NCBI GenBank assembly: GCA_036676455.1
Contig: JAKFCW010000117.1
Span: forward strand, 15,181-79,180
Reading direction: 5' to 3'
Length of the DNA: 64,000 bases
Source: UBA4093 sp036676455
GTDB taxonomy: Bacteria > Cyanobacteriota > Sericytochromatia > S15B-MN24 > UBA4093
Part shown: positions 34,002 to 41,977 of the stretch, one piece after another
How positions within the stretch are numbered: position 1 is the first letter of the stretch
Layout: every line of letters begins with the position of its first letter
Position numbers and translations under genes: made by a program
Notes under the pieces: generated by a model
Databases searched by the model: none
What the model saw: only the letters and a program-made list of their open reading frames with translations
Told to the model about the DNA's origin: nothing

Positions 34002-34796
34002 CTAGATGGGGCGGGCGAAGTGAATGCCGGCGCGCTGCCCGGCGCCGCTGGCCTTAGCGGTCTTGGCGGGCGCCGCGGCCGGGGTTTCCTCGACAGGGGG
34101 AAGGATGGGGTCGAGCACCTTGCCGGTGAAGGCGATACCGACGGCGGTGCCACCGGCCATCGTGAGGACCTCGGGGGCGATCGCCTTGGCAGCCTTGGGG
34201 AAGAGCAGCGCCAGACCGCCCAGGGTGGCGCCGGCGGTGACCTTGTTCTGCATGGCCCAGCGGAAGACGGGGCTCAGGGTCTCGGTGAGGGGCTTCCAGA
34301 CGGCATCGTAGAGGGGGTTGGCGATCGCCTTGGTGAAGACCTCGGCGGCCGTCTCGGCCAGGCCTTCGGGAATCACCGATTCAAGGGTCTTGGTGACGTG
34401 CTGGCCGATGGTCCGGTTCCAGATCTCGGTGGCGACCATGCCGGTGGCGAACCCCGCGATGCCCACCGCGAGGGCCGGCAGGCCGACCGGAGCGAGAAGG
34501 GCGCCCATCAGCGCGCCACCGCCCGTCCAGGCAATCGAGCTGATCGACGTGCTGAGGGTCTTGGCCACGTACTCCTTGGCGGTCACTTCGCCACGGCGGT
34601 ACTCCTGGCTGGTGAAGAGGGCGTCGAAGGGAATCGAGGCGACCACGTCGGCCTTGATGTCCTGGGCCAGCACCTTCGGCGAGAGGCTGGTCGGAACGTG
34701 GATGCCCATCGCGCGAGAGACGGTCGAGGGGGGGCGCTGGGGCTGGAGGCGCTGCACCTGGCCGGCCTTGGCGTAGGTTGCATTCGAAATGGCCAT
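34002..34796 (-). CDS. Hypothetical protein with hydrophobic helices
   Basis: No family recognised. The 264-residue product has a polar basic N-terminus without signal peptide (MAISNATYAKAGQVQRLQP), and a central Gly/Ala-rich hydrophobic region (GGALMGALLAPVGLPALAVG and GFATGMVATEI) that resembles a glycine-zipper membrane hairpin. A second hydrophobic stretch (ATLGGLALLF) and an Ala/Pro/Lys-rich tail follow. It is preceded by CAGGAGG and by two pairs of 11-bp spaced TTAA words. It is monocistronic by the flanking terminator. Confidence 0.62.
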   Translation of the reverse strand: MAISNATYAKAGQVQRLQPQRPPSTVSRAMGIHVPTSLSPKVLAQDIKADVVASIPFDALFTSQEYRRGEVTAKEYVAKTLSTSISSIAWTGGGALMGALLAPVGLPALAVGIAGFATGMVATEIWNRTIGQHVTKTLESVIPEGLAETAAEVFTKAIANPLYDAVWKPLTETLSPVFRWAMQNKVTAGATLGGLALLFPKAAKAIAPEVLTMAGGTAVGIAFTGKVLDPILPPVEETPAAAPAKTAKASGAGQRAGIHFARPI

Positions 34797-34815
34797 CCGG
34801 ACCTCCTGCCTGTAA

Positions 34816-34891
34816 TTAACGACCCATTAACGGTATCGGTATCAGGTGGACCGGCCTTGCGTCACATGGAGAAGCTTAACCGAAGCTTACA
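34816..34891. promoter_or_regulatory. Two pairs of 11-bp spaced TTAA boxes
   Basis: TTAA at 34816 and 34827, and TTAA at 34876 with TTAC at 34887, each pair spaced 11 bp, upstream of the minus-strand 34002 gene. The second pair contains CTTAACC, like the cyanobacterial Pho box core, and overlaps the glcF stop. Confidence 0.45.
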
Positions 34892-36131
34892 CCCCGCTCT
34901 GGGGCGTGGGGCCGTTGAGGGCCCGGTCGATGACCTGGACGGTGTGTAGCAGCTCGGGTTTGCCGGGCAATTTGGCGAGCCCCGAGCCAATCTGCATGAG
35001 GCACGAGGGGTTGCCGGTCACGATCATGCCGGCGCCGGTCTCGGCGATCGCCGAAAGCTTCCGTTCCAGCAGCGACCGCGACATGTCGGGTTGCAGGAGG
35101 GCGTAAGAGCCGGCTCCGCCGCAGCACCAGTCGGACTCGCGCAGATCCACCCACTCGAGGCCGGGCACCCGCTTCAGGACCTCGCGCGGCTCGCGGCGCA
35201 CCTTCTGGCCGTGCACCAGGTGGCAGGCGTCGTGATAGGTGGCCCTGCCAGGCAGCTCATGCGTCAGGGGCGCGAGCTCGATCATGTTCAGGACTTCCGA
35301 GATGTCCTTCACCTTGGCGGCGTAGGCTGCCACGCGGGCGTGCGCGGGGTGAGCCTCGGGGAGCAAGTGCGGGTAGTCCTTCATGGCCGCCCCGCAGCCG
35401 GCGGAGGTGACGGCGATCGCCAGGACCTCGTCGACGGGGAAGGCGTCGACGTTGCGCAGCATCATCGTTCGGGCGGTCGCGGCGTCCCCGTCGTGGGCAT
35501 GCAGCGCCCCGCAGCAGCCCTGGGCGCGCGGCACCAGCACGTCATAGCCGGAGGCCGTCAGCACGCGCACCGTGGCGCGGTTGACCTCGCCGTAGAGGGC
35601 CTCCATGGCGCAGCCGGTCAGGAGGGCGATCGCCCCCTTGCGGATTCCCTTGGCGGGAATCCGCTCGGGAAGCTGCGGCAAGACGGGAGCCTCCGGCGTG
35701 AGCTCGGCCAGGCGGCGCAATCCGCCCGGCAAGTAAGCCTCAACGCGGGGTGCCCAGCGGCGCATGAGGCGCAGGGGAGTGGTGGCGAGCTGCAGGCGGT
35801 GGGTTCGGGTGAGCACCTGGTCCAGCAAGAGCTTCCAGGTGCGCTTTCCCTGCGGAGGCAGCACCTCGGAGCGGACGTGCTCGAGCAGCCGGCCGTAAGG
35901 CACAGCCGAGGGGCAGGCGGTTTCGCAGGCCCGGCAGCCGAGGCAGCGGTCGAGGGGGGCCGAGAGCTCGGCTATGGTCGATTCGCTGGGCGGGGGAAGG
36001 CCTTCTTCGAGTAGCTGGCGCATCAGGTAGATGCGGCCGCGGGGCGAGTCTACCTCCGAGCCGGTCAGGGCGTAGGTGGGACAAGCCGCCAGGCAGAGGC
36101 CGCAGTGGATGCAGTCGCGGGTGTCGATCAT
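34887..36131 (-). CDS. glcF: Glycolate oxidase iron-sulfur subunit GlcF
   Basis: Iron-sulfur subunit of glycolate dehydrogenase, passing electrons from the FAD subunits to the quinone pool. Two [4Fe-4S] motifs lie near the start (CIHCGLCLAACP, CLGCRACETACP). Two CCG domains follow, with GCCGALHAHDG and DWCCGGAGSY. At 414 residues it matches GlcF. It starts 1 bp after the glcE stop. It is the last gene of a long minus-strand series. Confidence 0.93.
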   Translation of the reverse strand: MIDTRDCIHCGLCLAACPTYALTGSEVDSPRGRIYLMRQLLEEGLPPPSESTIAELSAPLDRCLGCRACETACPSAVPYGRLLEHVRSEVLPPQGKRTWKLLLDQVLTRTHRLQLATTPLRLMRRWAPRVEAYLPGGLRRLAELTPEAPVLPQLPERIPAKGIRKGAIALLTGCAMEALYGEVNRATVRVLTASGYDVLVPRAQGCCGALHAHDGDAATARTMMLRNVDAFPVDEVLAIAVTSAGCGAAMKDYPHLLPEAHPAHARVAAYAAKVKDISEVLNMIELAPLTHELPGRATYHDACHLVHGQKVRREPREVLKRVPGLEWVDLRESDWCCGGAGSYALLQPDMSRSLLERKLSAIAETGAGMIVTGNPSCLMQIGSGLAKLPGKPELLHTVQVIDRALNGPTPQSGV

Positions 36132-36132
36132 G

Positions 36133-37317
36133 CTAGAGTCCTCCCACAAAGCGGCCCGGCGCCAGGGTGCGATGGGGGTCGAAAGCATGCTTGACGGCCT
36201 TCATCAAGGGAAAGTCGGGCCGTGTCGGTCCCCAGACGTCCCAGCCTTCTTTCCAGGCGTGCGGCGCGCGCAGGACGACCAGGTGCCCACGGCGCTCGGC
36301 GGCCATCTGCCGGAGCGAGGCGACCAGCGCGCGGCCGGCCGGCACTTCCCAGGCTTCCGCGGCAGGGAAGCTGCCATAGAGGATGCCGTTTCCCGCGTGC
36401 CCCGTCCAGGTGCCGTCCCTCCCGACCCCGTCCAAGGCGTCACGCAGGTACGGGAGCGCCTCGGCGGGAGGCAAGCCGATTTTAATCAGCAGGGGATAGC
36501 CCCCGGCGTGGGTGCGCTCGGCGAGTTCCCGGCGCAGCGAATCGTCAGGGCGCTCGCAGGGAGCGTGGACAGTGCGCTCGAAAGCTTCCTGCTGCCATGT
36601 CACCGCCTCGGGTTCTCCCTCGAAGCCCATTGCGAGGAAGGCTCCCACCGGAGTGGCTCCCACCTCGAAGAAGGTCGGCTCCAACGGGGCTTGCCTCAAG
36701 GCTTTCCAGGCCGCATCCAGCGCCTCGGGCGACTCCCAGCGCGCGATGACCGCGCCTGAGGCGGTCGGCAGGGGGCGGACGCGCAGGGTGACCTGGGTGA
36801 TGGCTCCCAGGGTGCCGTAGGATCCGGTGAATAGCTTGGGCAGGTCGTAGCCGGCGACGCTCTTGACGACGCGGCTGCCCGATTTGAACAAGGTGCCGTC
36901 AGGGGCGGCAAGCGTGAGGCCTAGCAGCTGGTCGCGCACGGTCCCGAAGGCGGCCCGCCACGGGCCGTCCGGGTTGGCGGCGACCAGGCCTCCCAGCGTG
37001 GTGAGCTCCGGGTGGGCGGGATCGAGGGCGAGGCGCTGGCCGTGAGCCGAAAGGATAGCCTGAAGTTCCGCCAGGGTCATGCCGGCTTCGGCGGTCACGG
37101 TCAGGTCGTCGGGTTGGTAATCGATGAGCCGGTTGAGGTTCGTCGTCCGGAGGAGCAAATCCGCAGCGACCGGGTTGCCGATGTCCATGCGAAGGCCGCG
37201 ACCGGCGATGATGACGCGCTGTCCCTCTGACTGTGCGGCTGAAAAGGCTTCCGCGAGGTCCTCGGGACGGCGCGGCTCCACCACGGGGAGGGACGTAAGT
37301 TCCGAATTGAGCGTCAC
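36133..37317 (-). CDS. glcE: Glycolate oxidase FAD-binding subunit GlcE
   Basis: Second FAD-type subunit of glycolate dehydrogenase. The protein has an N-terminal PCMH-type FAD domain (VIIAGRGLRMDIGNP, TVTAEAGMTLAELQ, TTLGGLVAANPDGPWR, SYGTLGAITQVTLRV) and a short C-terminal domain ending FDPHRTLAPGRFVGG. The start is uncertain: I used the GTG at 37317, which gives 394 residues, slightly longer than E. coli GlcE. A TATAAT reading leftward at 37373-37378 overlaps the stop of the preceding STAS-like gene. Its partner glcD is 9 kb away. Confidence 0.88.
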   Translation of the reverse strand: MTLNSELTSLPVVEPRRPEDLAEAFSAAQSEGQRVIIAGRGLRMDIGNPVAADLLLRTTNLNRLIDYQPDDLTVTAEAGMTLAELQAILSAHGQRLALDPAHPELTTLGGLVAANPDGPWRAAFGTVRDQLLGLTLAAPDGTLFKSGSRVVKSVAGYDLPKLFTGSYGTLGAITQVTLRVRPLPTASGAVIARWESPEALDAAWKALRQAPLEPTFFEVGATPVGAFLAMGFEGEPEAVTWQQEAFERTVHAPCERPDDSLRRELAERTHAGGYPLLIKIGLPPAEALPYLRDALDGVGRDGTWTGHAGNGILYGSFPAAEAWEVPAGRALVASLRQMAAERRGHLVVLRAPHAWKEGWDVWGPTRPDFPLMKAVKHAFDPHRTLAPGRFVGGL

Positions 37318-37373
37318 TGAGGGGTACCCGTGGATGGCCGATGCCGAGAACGTGAGGGGGGATCCGGTCTCGA

Positions 37374-37763
37374 TTATACCGGATCGGCCACCACGGTGCC
37401 CTTGGCCAGATGGGTGATGGCCTTGAGGCTCGTCTGCTGCCACGTCACCTTGCTGGAGTAGACGAAGCGGATCGGATAACGACGGTCTTCCGCAAGGGCG
37501 TTCTGCTTCATCACCCATTTGATGAGGGACTTGATGCCGCTCGAGTTGAGGAAGCCGAGCTCGGTGAAGTCCGCTTCGACCTTGGGGAGCCGCTTCTCGA
37601 GGACCTGCGAGTGGACCTGGTCGAGCAGGGGATCGAGGAACTCTCCCGGATTGAGGTGATCGATGGTGCCGCTGAACTTGAGGACCAAGCCTCCATCGCG
37701 ACCGTCCACGACCTTGATGGCCGTTTTGTCCGTGTTGTAGGATTCGATGTTCAGCCGGTTCAT
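37374..37763 (-). CDS. STAS-like partner-switch protein (slr1659-type)
   Basis: Predicted phospho-regulated adaptor, 129 residues. The fold looks STAS-like: VLKFSGTIDHL, then VEADFTELGFLNSSGIKSL, whose NSSG is the expected Ser phosphorylation site, helix IKWVMKQ, and a late VTWQQTSLKAITHL segment that I associate with the cyanobacterial slr1659 family. The 26465 protein is a paralogue. The likely enzymes acting on it are the ATPase-like 37767 product (kinase) and the 39467 PP2C phosphatase. It is last in the sensory block, 3 bp after the ATPase-like gene. Confidence 0.75.
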   Translation of the reverse strand: MNRLNIESYNTDKTAIKVVDGRDGGLVLKFSGTIDHLNPGEFLDPLLDQVHSQVLEKRLPKVEADFTELGFLNSSGIKSLIKWVMKQNALAEDRRYPIRFVYSSKVTWQQTSLKAITHLAKGTVVADPV

Positions 37764-37766
37764 GAC

Positions 37767-38252
37767 TTATCCTTTCAACTCCGGAAGCGCAAATAGCGCT
37801 TCCATGATGACGGTATCGTTTTCCACCGCCAAGCCGAGGGTGGCGGCCCCTTCGTAGCGGATGCGCGCCAGCCCCAGTTGGCTCTTTTCGCTCGTCACGC
37901 TCCGTTGCATGCGCTGGATATAGACCTCCAGGGGGTCTCCCTGGGTCACCTCGAGGAAGTCCTCCTGCAGAATCGGCAGGTGCTCGTGATGCGCATGGTT
38001 CTGGACCTCGACGCGAACGAAGTGGTCTTGCACCGAAAAGGAGCAGCGGATGGGAGCGTCCATGGAACTCGAATACTTCGCGGCGTTTTCCAGCAATTCG
38101 TGGGCCGCCATGGCGACCCGATCCGAGAAATCCTCATCTCCGTAGGAGTGGCCGAAGAAGCTGGCCACGAAGATGCGGGTGCTGCTGATGAAGGTCCACC
38201 AGCGGGGACTGAAGACGACTTCCGCTCCGAGCCGGGTCTCATTGAGGATCAT
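37767..38252 (-). CDS. Anti-sigma/SiaB-like ATPase-fold protein (slr1658-type)
   Basis: Probable kinase or antagonist of the STAS-like protein. The 161-residue product carries an N-box-like helix AAHELLENAAKYS typical of GHKL ATPases such as SpoIIAB/RsbW, but the usual G1 and G2 boxes are poorly conserved. QGDPLEVYIQRMQ and LGLARIRYEGAATLGL match what I recall of the slr1658 family. The ATG overlaps the MCP-like gene (ATGA), giving coupled translation, and the STAS-like gene follows by 3 bp. Kinase activity is inference. Confidence 0.7.
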   Translation of the reverse strand: MILNETRLGAEVVFSPRWWTFISSTRIFVASFFGHSYGDEDFSDRVAMAAHELLENAAKYSSSMDAPIRCSFSVQDHFVRVEVQNHAHHEHLPILQEDFLEVTQGDPLEVYIQRMQRSVTSEKSQLGLARIRYEGAATLGLAVENDTVIMEALFALPELKG

Positions 38253-39442
38253 GCTTCCTCCTTGCGGGCTACCATCCGGGTTGCGTGGGGGCTGCGGGGG
38301 GCATGGCCAGGGGGCGCTTCCGAGAAAACGGGGGGCTTCAGGACGGAGAGTTCGCGGACGAGCGTCATGGTGGCCTCCACTTGCTGCGAGCAAGCCTGAT
38401 CGACAGCCAAGGCTTGCTGCGAGTTGTCAGCTACCTGGTTTGCGAGACTGAGCAACGTCTCGACCAGGAGATCGGATTTGGCCTTGATTTCGGAGACCGA
38501 GCCCATGATCCGGTCGACCTGAGCGCGGTTCTCGGTCATGGTACTCAGGGCCAGGTTGATGGCGCTGCCGGCTTGATTGGCGGCCATCACTCCTTCCTGC
38601 ACCTGGCGCGCGCCTTGGTCCATGGTGAGGACGACCTCGCGGGATCGCCGTTGGACCCCTTCGAGCATCGAGCGGATGCTTTCCAGGGCGTTGGAGGTCT
38701 GAGCGGCCAGTTGGCGGATTTCCAGCGCGATCACCGCGAAGCCCTGCCCGCGATCCCCGGCCTGAGCGGCGACGATGCCGGCATTGATCGCCAGCATGTT
38801 GGTTCGGCGGGCAATCGTGTTGATGGTTCCCACGATTTCCCCGATCCCCAGCGCCTGCTTGGAAAGCTCTTCGACCGCCAGGGACGAGCGGTGCACGGCC
38901 TGATCCATTCCCGTCATCATCTGCAGCAGTTGCTCGATCTGCTGCATCCCATCCGACGTCGTCTGGTAACCGGATTCGCAGGACGACGATGCTTGCGAGG
39001 CCGTTTGTGCCATGGTCGCGAGATCGTCGTCTACCCCGATGACCATCAGGACCGCTTCACCGACCACGTCGTTCTGCCCCTGGAGCTGGGTGCATAGCTG
39101 GTTCGAAAGTGCTGCCGCCGCCTGGGAGGAGACTGACGACGCCTCGGCTTGGGTGAAGATCTCCTCGCTCGGCACGGGAAGCCCGCTCTGCTTCGGTTCC
39201 TCAGGCACGGCGAGGGGACGGACGGGGGCGAGCGCGGGCGGGTTTTCGGAACGCGTCATGGTGCCCCACGCGAGAGCGACCAGCAGGTTGCCCAGAATCA
39301 CGCTGCCGACGATCGGCCAATCGATGCCGCGCACGGTGACCGCCAGCAGGGAAAGCTGGGTTAGCAGGACGAGGTACAACCAGGCCCCCCATTTTCTGGG
39401 CGGCTCGCGGGTGGCCTGGGGTGATGGTGCTGGTCGGTTCAT
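38249..39442 (-). CDS. Membrane MCP-like signalling protein with altered hairpin tip
   Basis: The 397-residue protein has two N-terminal membrane helices (residues about 20-60) with only a few residues between, so no periplasmic sensor domain. The remainder is a methyl-accepting-type coiled coil. The hairpin tip reads NAGIVAAQAGDRGQGFAV against the usual NAAIEAARAGExGRGFAV: the conserved Glu and Arg are Val and Gln. No CheA, CheW or CheR is in the window. It may scaffold or sense through the neighbouring proteins. It lies 24 bp after the phosphatase gene. Confidence 0.82.
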   Translation of the reverse strand: MNRPAPSPQATREPPRKWGAWLYLVLLTQLSLLAVTVRGIDWPIVGSVILGNLLVALAWGTMTRSENPPALAPVRPLAVPEEPKQSGLPVPSEEIFTQAEASSVSSQAAAALSNQLCTQLQGQNDVVGEAVLMVIGVDDDLATMAQTASQASSSCESGYQTTSDGMQQIEQLLQMMTGMDQAVHRSSLAVEELSKQALGIGEIVGTINTIARRTNMLAINAGIVAAQAGDRGQGFAVIALEIRQLAAQTSNALESIRSMLEGVQRRSREVVLTMDQGARQVQEGVMAANQAGSAINLALSTMTENRAQVDRIMGSVSEIKAKSDLLVETLLSLANQVADNSQQALAVDQACSQQVEATMTLVRELSVLKPPVFSEAPPGHAPRSPHATRMVARKEEA

Positions 39443-39466
39443 GCGTTGGCGCTCCCCCTTGGATGC

Positions 39467-41848
39467 CTATTGAGCCGGAACATTCAAGACGGCCCGTACC
39501 CCGCTCGTTTGTGGATGGCGTTTCAGGACAATCAGGGAGATGTCGTCGAGCTGCTCGTGGATCCAGGAGCGGATCTCGGCCAGGATGTGCACCTTGATCG
39601 ACTCGGCCGAGTGCTCGCCGATGCGCCTGAGCGTTTCTTCGAGGCGGTGCATGTCGAACTGCTCTCCGTTTTGGTTCATGGCCTCGATCAAGCCGTCGGA
39701 GTAGAGCAGTAGGACATCCTCGGGGCCGAGCTGGAACGCGTGATCCGTGGTCAAGTCCGAAACATCCGGCAGCAAGCCGGTCCAGAAGCCTGGGACCTCG
39801 ACGCGTTCGACGCTGCGGGTCTGCGCACGATAGATCAGCAGGTCGAGGTGCATGCCGGCGGCGACGAACTGGCCGTCACCGGCATGGTGGATCAGTTGCA
39901 GGGTCATGTAGTTGTCGTTGCCCAGCCGATACTTGACGTTTTGATGGAGCACCTGGTTCAGGCGGACGAGGTGCTCACGCGGCGAGGCCTCTGGATTCTC
40001 GGCCACGAGGCTGCTCAGCATGCTCTGGGCCATCATCATCACCAGGCCCGGGGTCAGGCCGTGGCCGGTGACGTCCCCGACGGCGAGCCAGAAACGGCCA
40101 TCCGGCTGAGGCAGGTAGTCGATCAGGTCGCCACCGACCTCCGTGGCCGTCTGGAGCTCCATCGCCAGGTCGTAGTTGGAGATGTCCAGGTCCGTCGGCA
40201 GCAGGGCCGTCTGGATCCGGGTGGCGATCTCCATCTCTTGCCCCATCCGGTGCAACTCGGCTTGGCGAAGTTGCTTCTCGACCTCGATGGGATCCGCGAT
40301 CCGCTTGGAGAGGGCCCAGCTGGCCCCAAGCCCCAGGGCGACGGCCGCCATCAGGATACCCAGGCCGACGACCAAGGTGGTCTGGCGCGAACGTTCGAGC
40401 GCGGCTTCGGCTTCCGGAAGCATCTTCTTGGTCGCCTCCAAGCTCGCCGCCTGGATTTGGGGCGTCAACTGGTCTTTGATCTCGTCCACGGCTTGCTGGG
40501 CCTGGGGCGTCATGGTCTCGACGGCCTGGCTGGCCGACCGCTTCCCGATGGGGGCCATCTCGGCCAGGGCGCGTTCGGCGATGGCGCGGGCATTCGATTG
40601 CATCCGGCCTGCCGCCTCGGTCGCGAGGTTGTTCGCTTGGAGGGTCATGTCGTCGGCGTAGCTGCGCGAGATCTGGGTCGCACGCTGGGACATCTTCTCG
40701 GCGGATTGCTGGCTCAGGCGCTCGGACTCTCCCTTGATGGTGCGAATCGCCTCCTGGGAGAGCTGGGTGGTCTCCGCCTTGATGCGGGGAGTACTGGTCT
40801 CGAAGGCCTTGCGGGTGCCGGAGGTCGTGATGGTGACCAGGTTTTCGAAGGAGCCGTTGACCATATTCCCCAGGACATCGAGATCGTCCTGGGCCTTCGA
40901 GCGGTTGTAGCTGACGATGACCGCGCCGCCGTCCGGCCTGCGGGCATAAACCCCGAGGTAGGAGTCACTGCCGTCCTGATAGGTGATGAGCGGCATACCG
41001 GCGGCCACCTCGGGAGGGTCCTGAAGCGCGCGCTTGACGATGTCGAGGTGCTTGAGGGTGGCTTTCTTCTTGTACCGGGTGCTGGCGAGCACATCGCCCT
41101 TGCGGTTGACGATGGTGATGTAGGCCTCCTTCCGGTCGGTGATCTTTCCGCCGGCGAAGGTCTGGGCCATGATTTGCGCGAGCAGCTTGAAGTTGACCAG
41201 CGGCTCGCGTTCCAGCTCGGCGAGGAGGCGGGTCGAAACTTCCGTGGCGGCTTGCTCGTTGGTGGTCGCGAGGTAGCTGCTCAGCTCGTCCGAAAGGCGC
41301 TCGTTGATCTGGATGAGGCGCTCGGCATTCTGCTGAACCGCGCGCTCGGCGATTTGCGAGGTGGTCCTCGCGAGATCCTGGTTTGCCGAGCGACTCAGGT
41401 CGATGAGCTCGCTGCTGAGCTTCTCCGAGGCTTCCTTGTTCAAGGTCACCATGCCCCGGCTGACCTGTTCGTTCGACTCCCGGCTCAAGCCGATGATGTC
41501 CTGGGTCGAGCCTTCGAGCTTGTCCTGGCTGATGCCGATGAGCGTGTTGCTGGTTTGATTGATCGACGTTTCGCTCAGTGAGATCAAGCGATCGCTCGTC
41601 TTGGTGAGCGTGTTCAGCGTGGAGTCGGCAATCCGATTGCTCGAGTCTTCGATGGAGCTGCTGGCGAGGTTCGTCACGCTGACGACGGTCTGGCCGAGAT
41701 TCCGTTCGCTCGCCTGGATGAGCACCGCCATGACGACCAGGGCCGGCAAGACGGCCAGGGTGCAAAAGGCCAGCATCAGCTGGGTCTTGAGGCCGATGAG
41801 GCCTTTCAGCTTGGTTATGAGCGAGCTTGTGCGCGATGGTTTCTGCAT
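39467..41848 (-). CDS. Membrane SpoIIE/PP2C-type phosphatase with large coiled-coil sensor
   Basis: Predicted serine phosphatase of the partner switch, 793 residues. One membrane helix at about 23-45, then about 440 periplasmic residues rich in Ser, Thr and Gln that look coiled-coil, interrupted near 215-320 by a compact domain like dCache/PAS (EAYITIVNRKGDVLASTR, DGSDSYLGVYAR). A second membrane helix is at about 487-511, followed by a shortened HAMP-like linker. The PP2C domain (about 545-785) has EVGGDLIDY, GDVTGHGLTPGLV, YSDGLIEA and DDISLIVL metal ligands. Gene order suggests the STAS-like protein as substrate. Confidence 0.88.
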   Translation of the reverse strand: MQKPSRTSSLITKLKGLIGLKTQLMLAFCTLAVLPALVVMAVLIQASERNLGQTVVSVTNLASSSIEDSSNRIADSTLNTLTKTSDRLISLSETSINQTSNTLIGISQDKLEGSTQDIIGLSRESNEQVSRGMVTLNKEASEKLSSELIDLSRSANQDLARTTSQIAERAVQQNAERLIQINERLSDELSSYLATTNEQAATEVSTRLLAELEREPLVNFKLLAQIMAQTFAGGKITDRKEAYITIVNRKGDVLASTRYKKKATLKHLDIVKRALQDPPEVAAGMPLITYQDGSDSYLGVYARRPDGGAVIVSYNRSKAQDDLDVLGNMVNGSFENLVTITTSGTRKAFETSTPRIKAETTQLSQEAIRTIKGESERLSQQSAEKMSQRATQISRSYADDMTLQANNLATEAAGRMQSNARAIAERALAEMAPIGKRSASQAVETMTPQAQQAVDEIKDQLTPQIQAASLEATKKMLPEAEAALERSRQTTLVVGLGILMAAVALGLGASWALSKRIADPIEVEKQLRQAELHRMGQEMEIATRIQTALLPTDLDISNYDLAMELQTATEVGGDLIDYLPQPDGRFWLAVGDVTGHGLTPGLVMMMAQSMLSSLVAENPEASPREHLVRLNQVLHQNVKYRLGNDNYMTLQLIHHAGDGQFVAAGMHLDLLIYRAQTRSVERVEVPGFWTGLLPDVSDLTTDHAFQLGPEDVLLLYSDGLIEAMNQNGEQFDMHRLEETLRRIGEHSAESIKVHILAEIRSWIHEQLDDISLIVLKRHPQTSGVRAVLNVPAQ

Positions 41849-41977
41849 GCGACGTATCCTGCCTCGATCAGTCGACGATCATGAACTCATGACGTCGTAG
41901 CTTGTACCCTGTCGGTTTGTCCGCCAAACAAGCGGCCCTTCGAGCGCTTGTCTTTCTTGGACGATGCGGCCATGGAC

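Noticed and set aside
39740..41581. 613-codon plus-strand frame opposite the PP2C phosphatase
   Set aside because: Antisense shadow of a recognised gene; no ribosome site or family motif.
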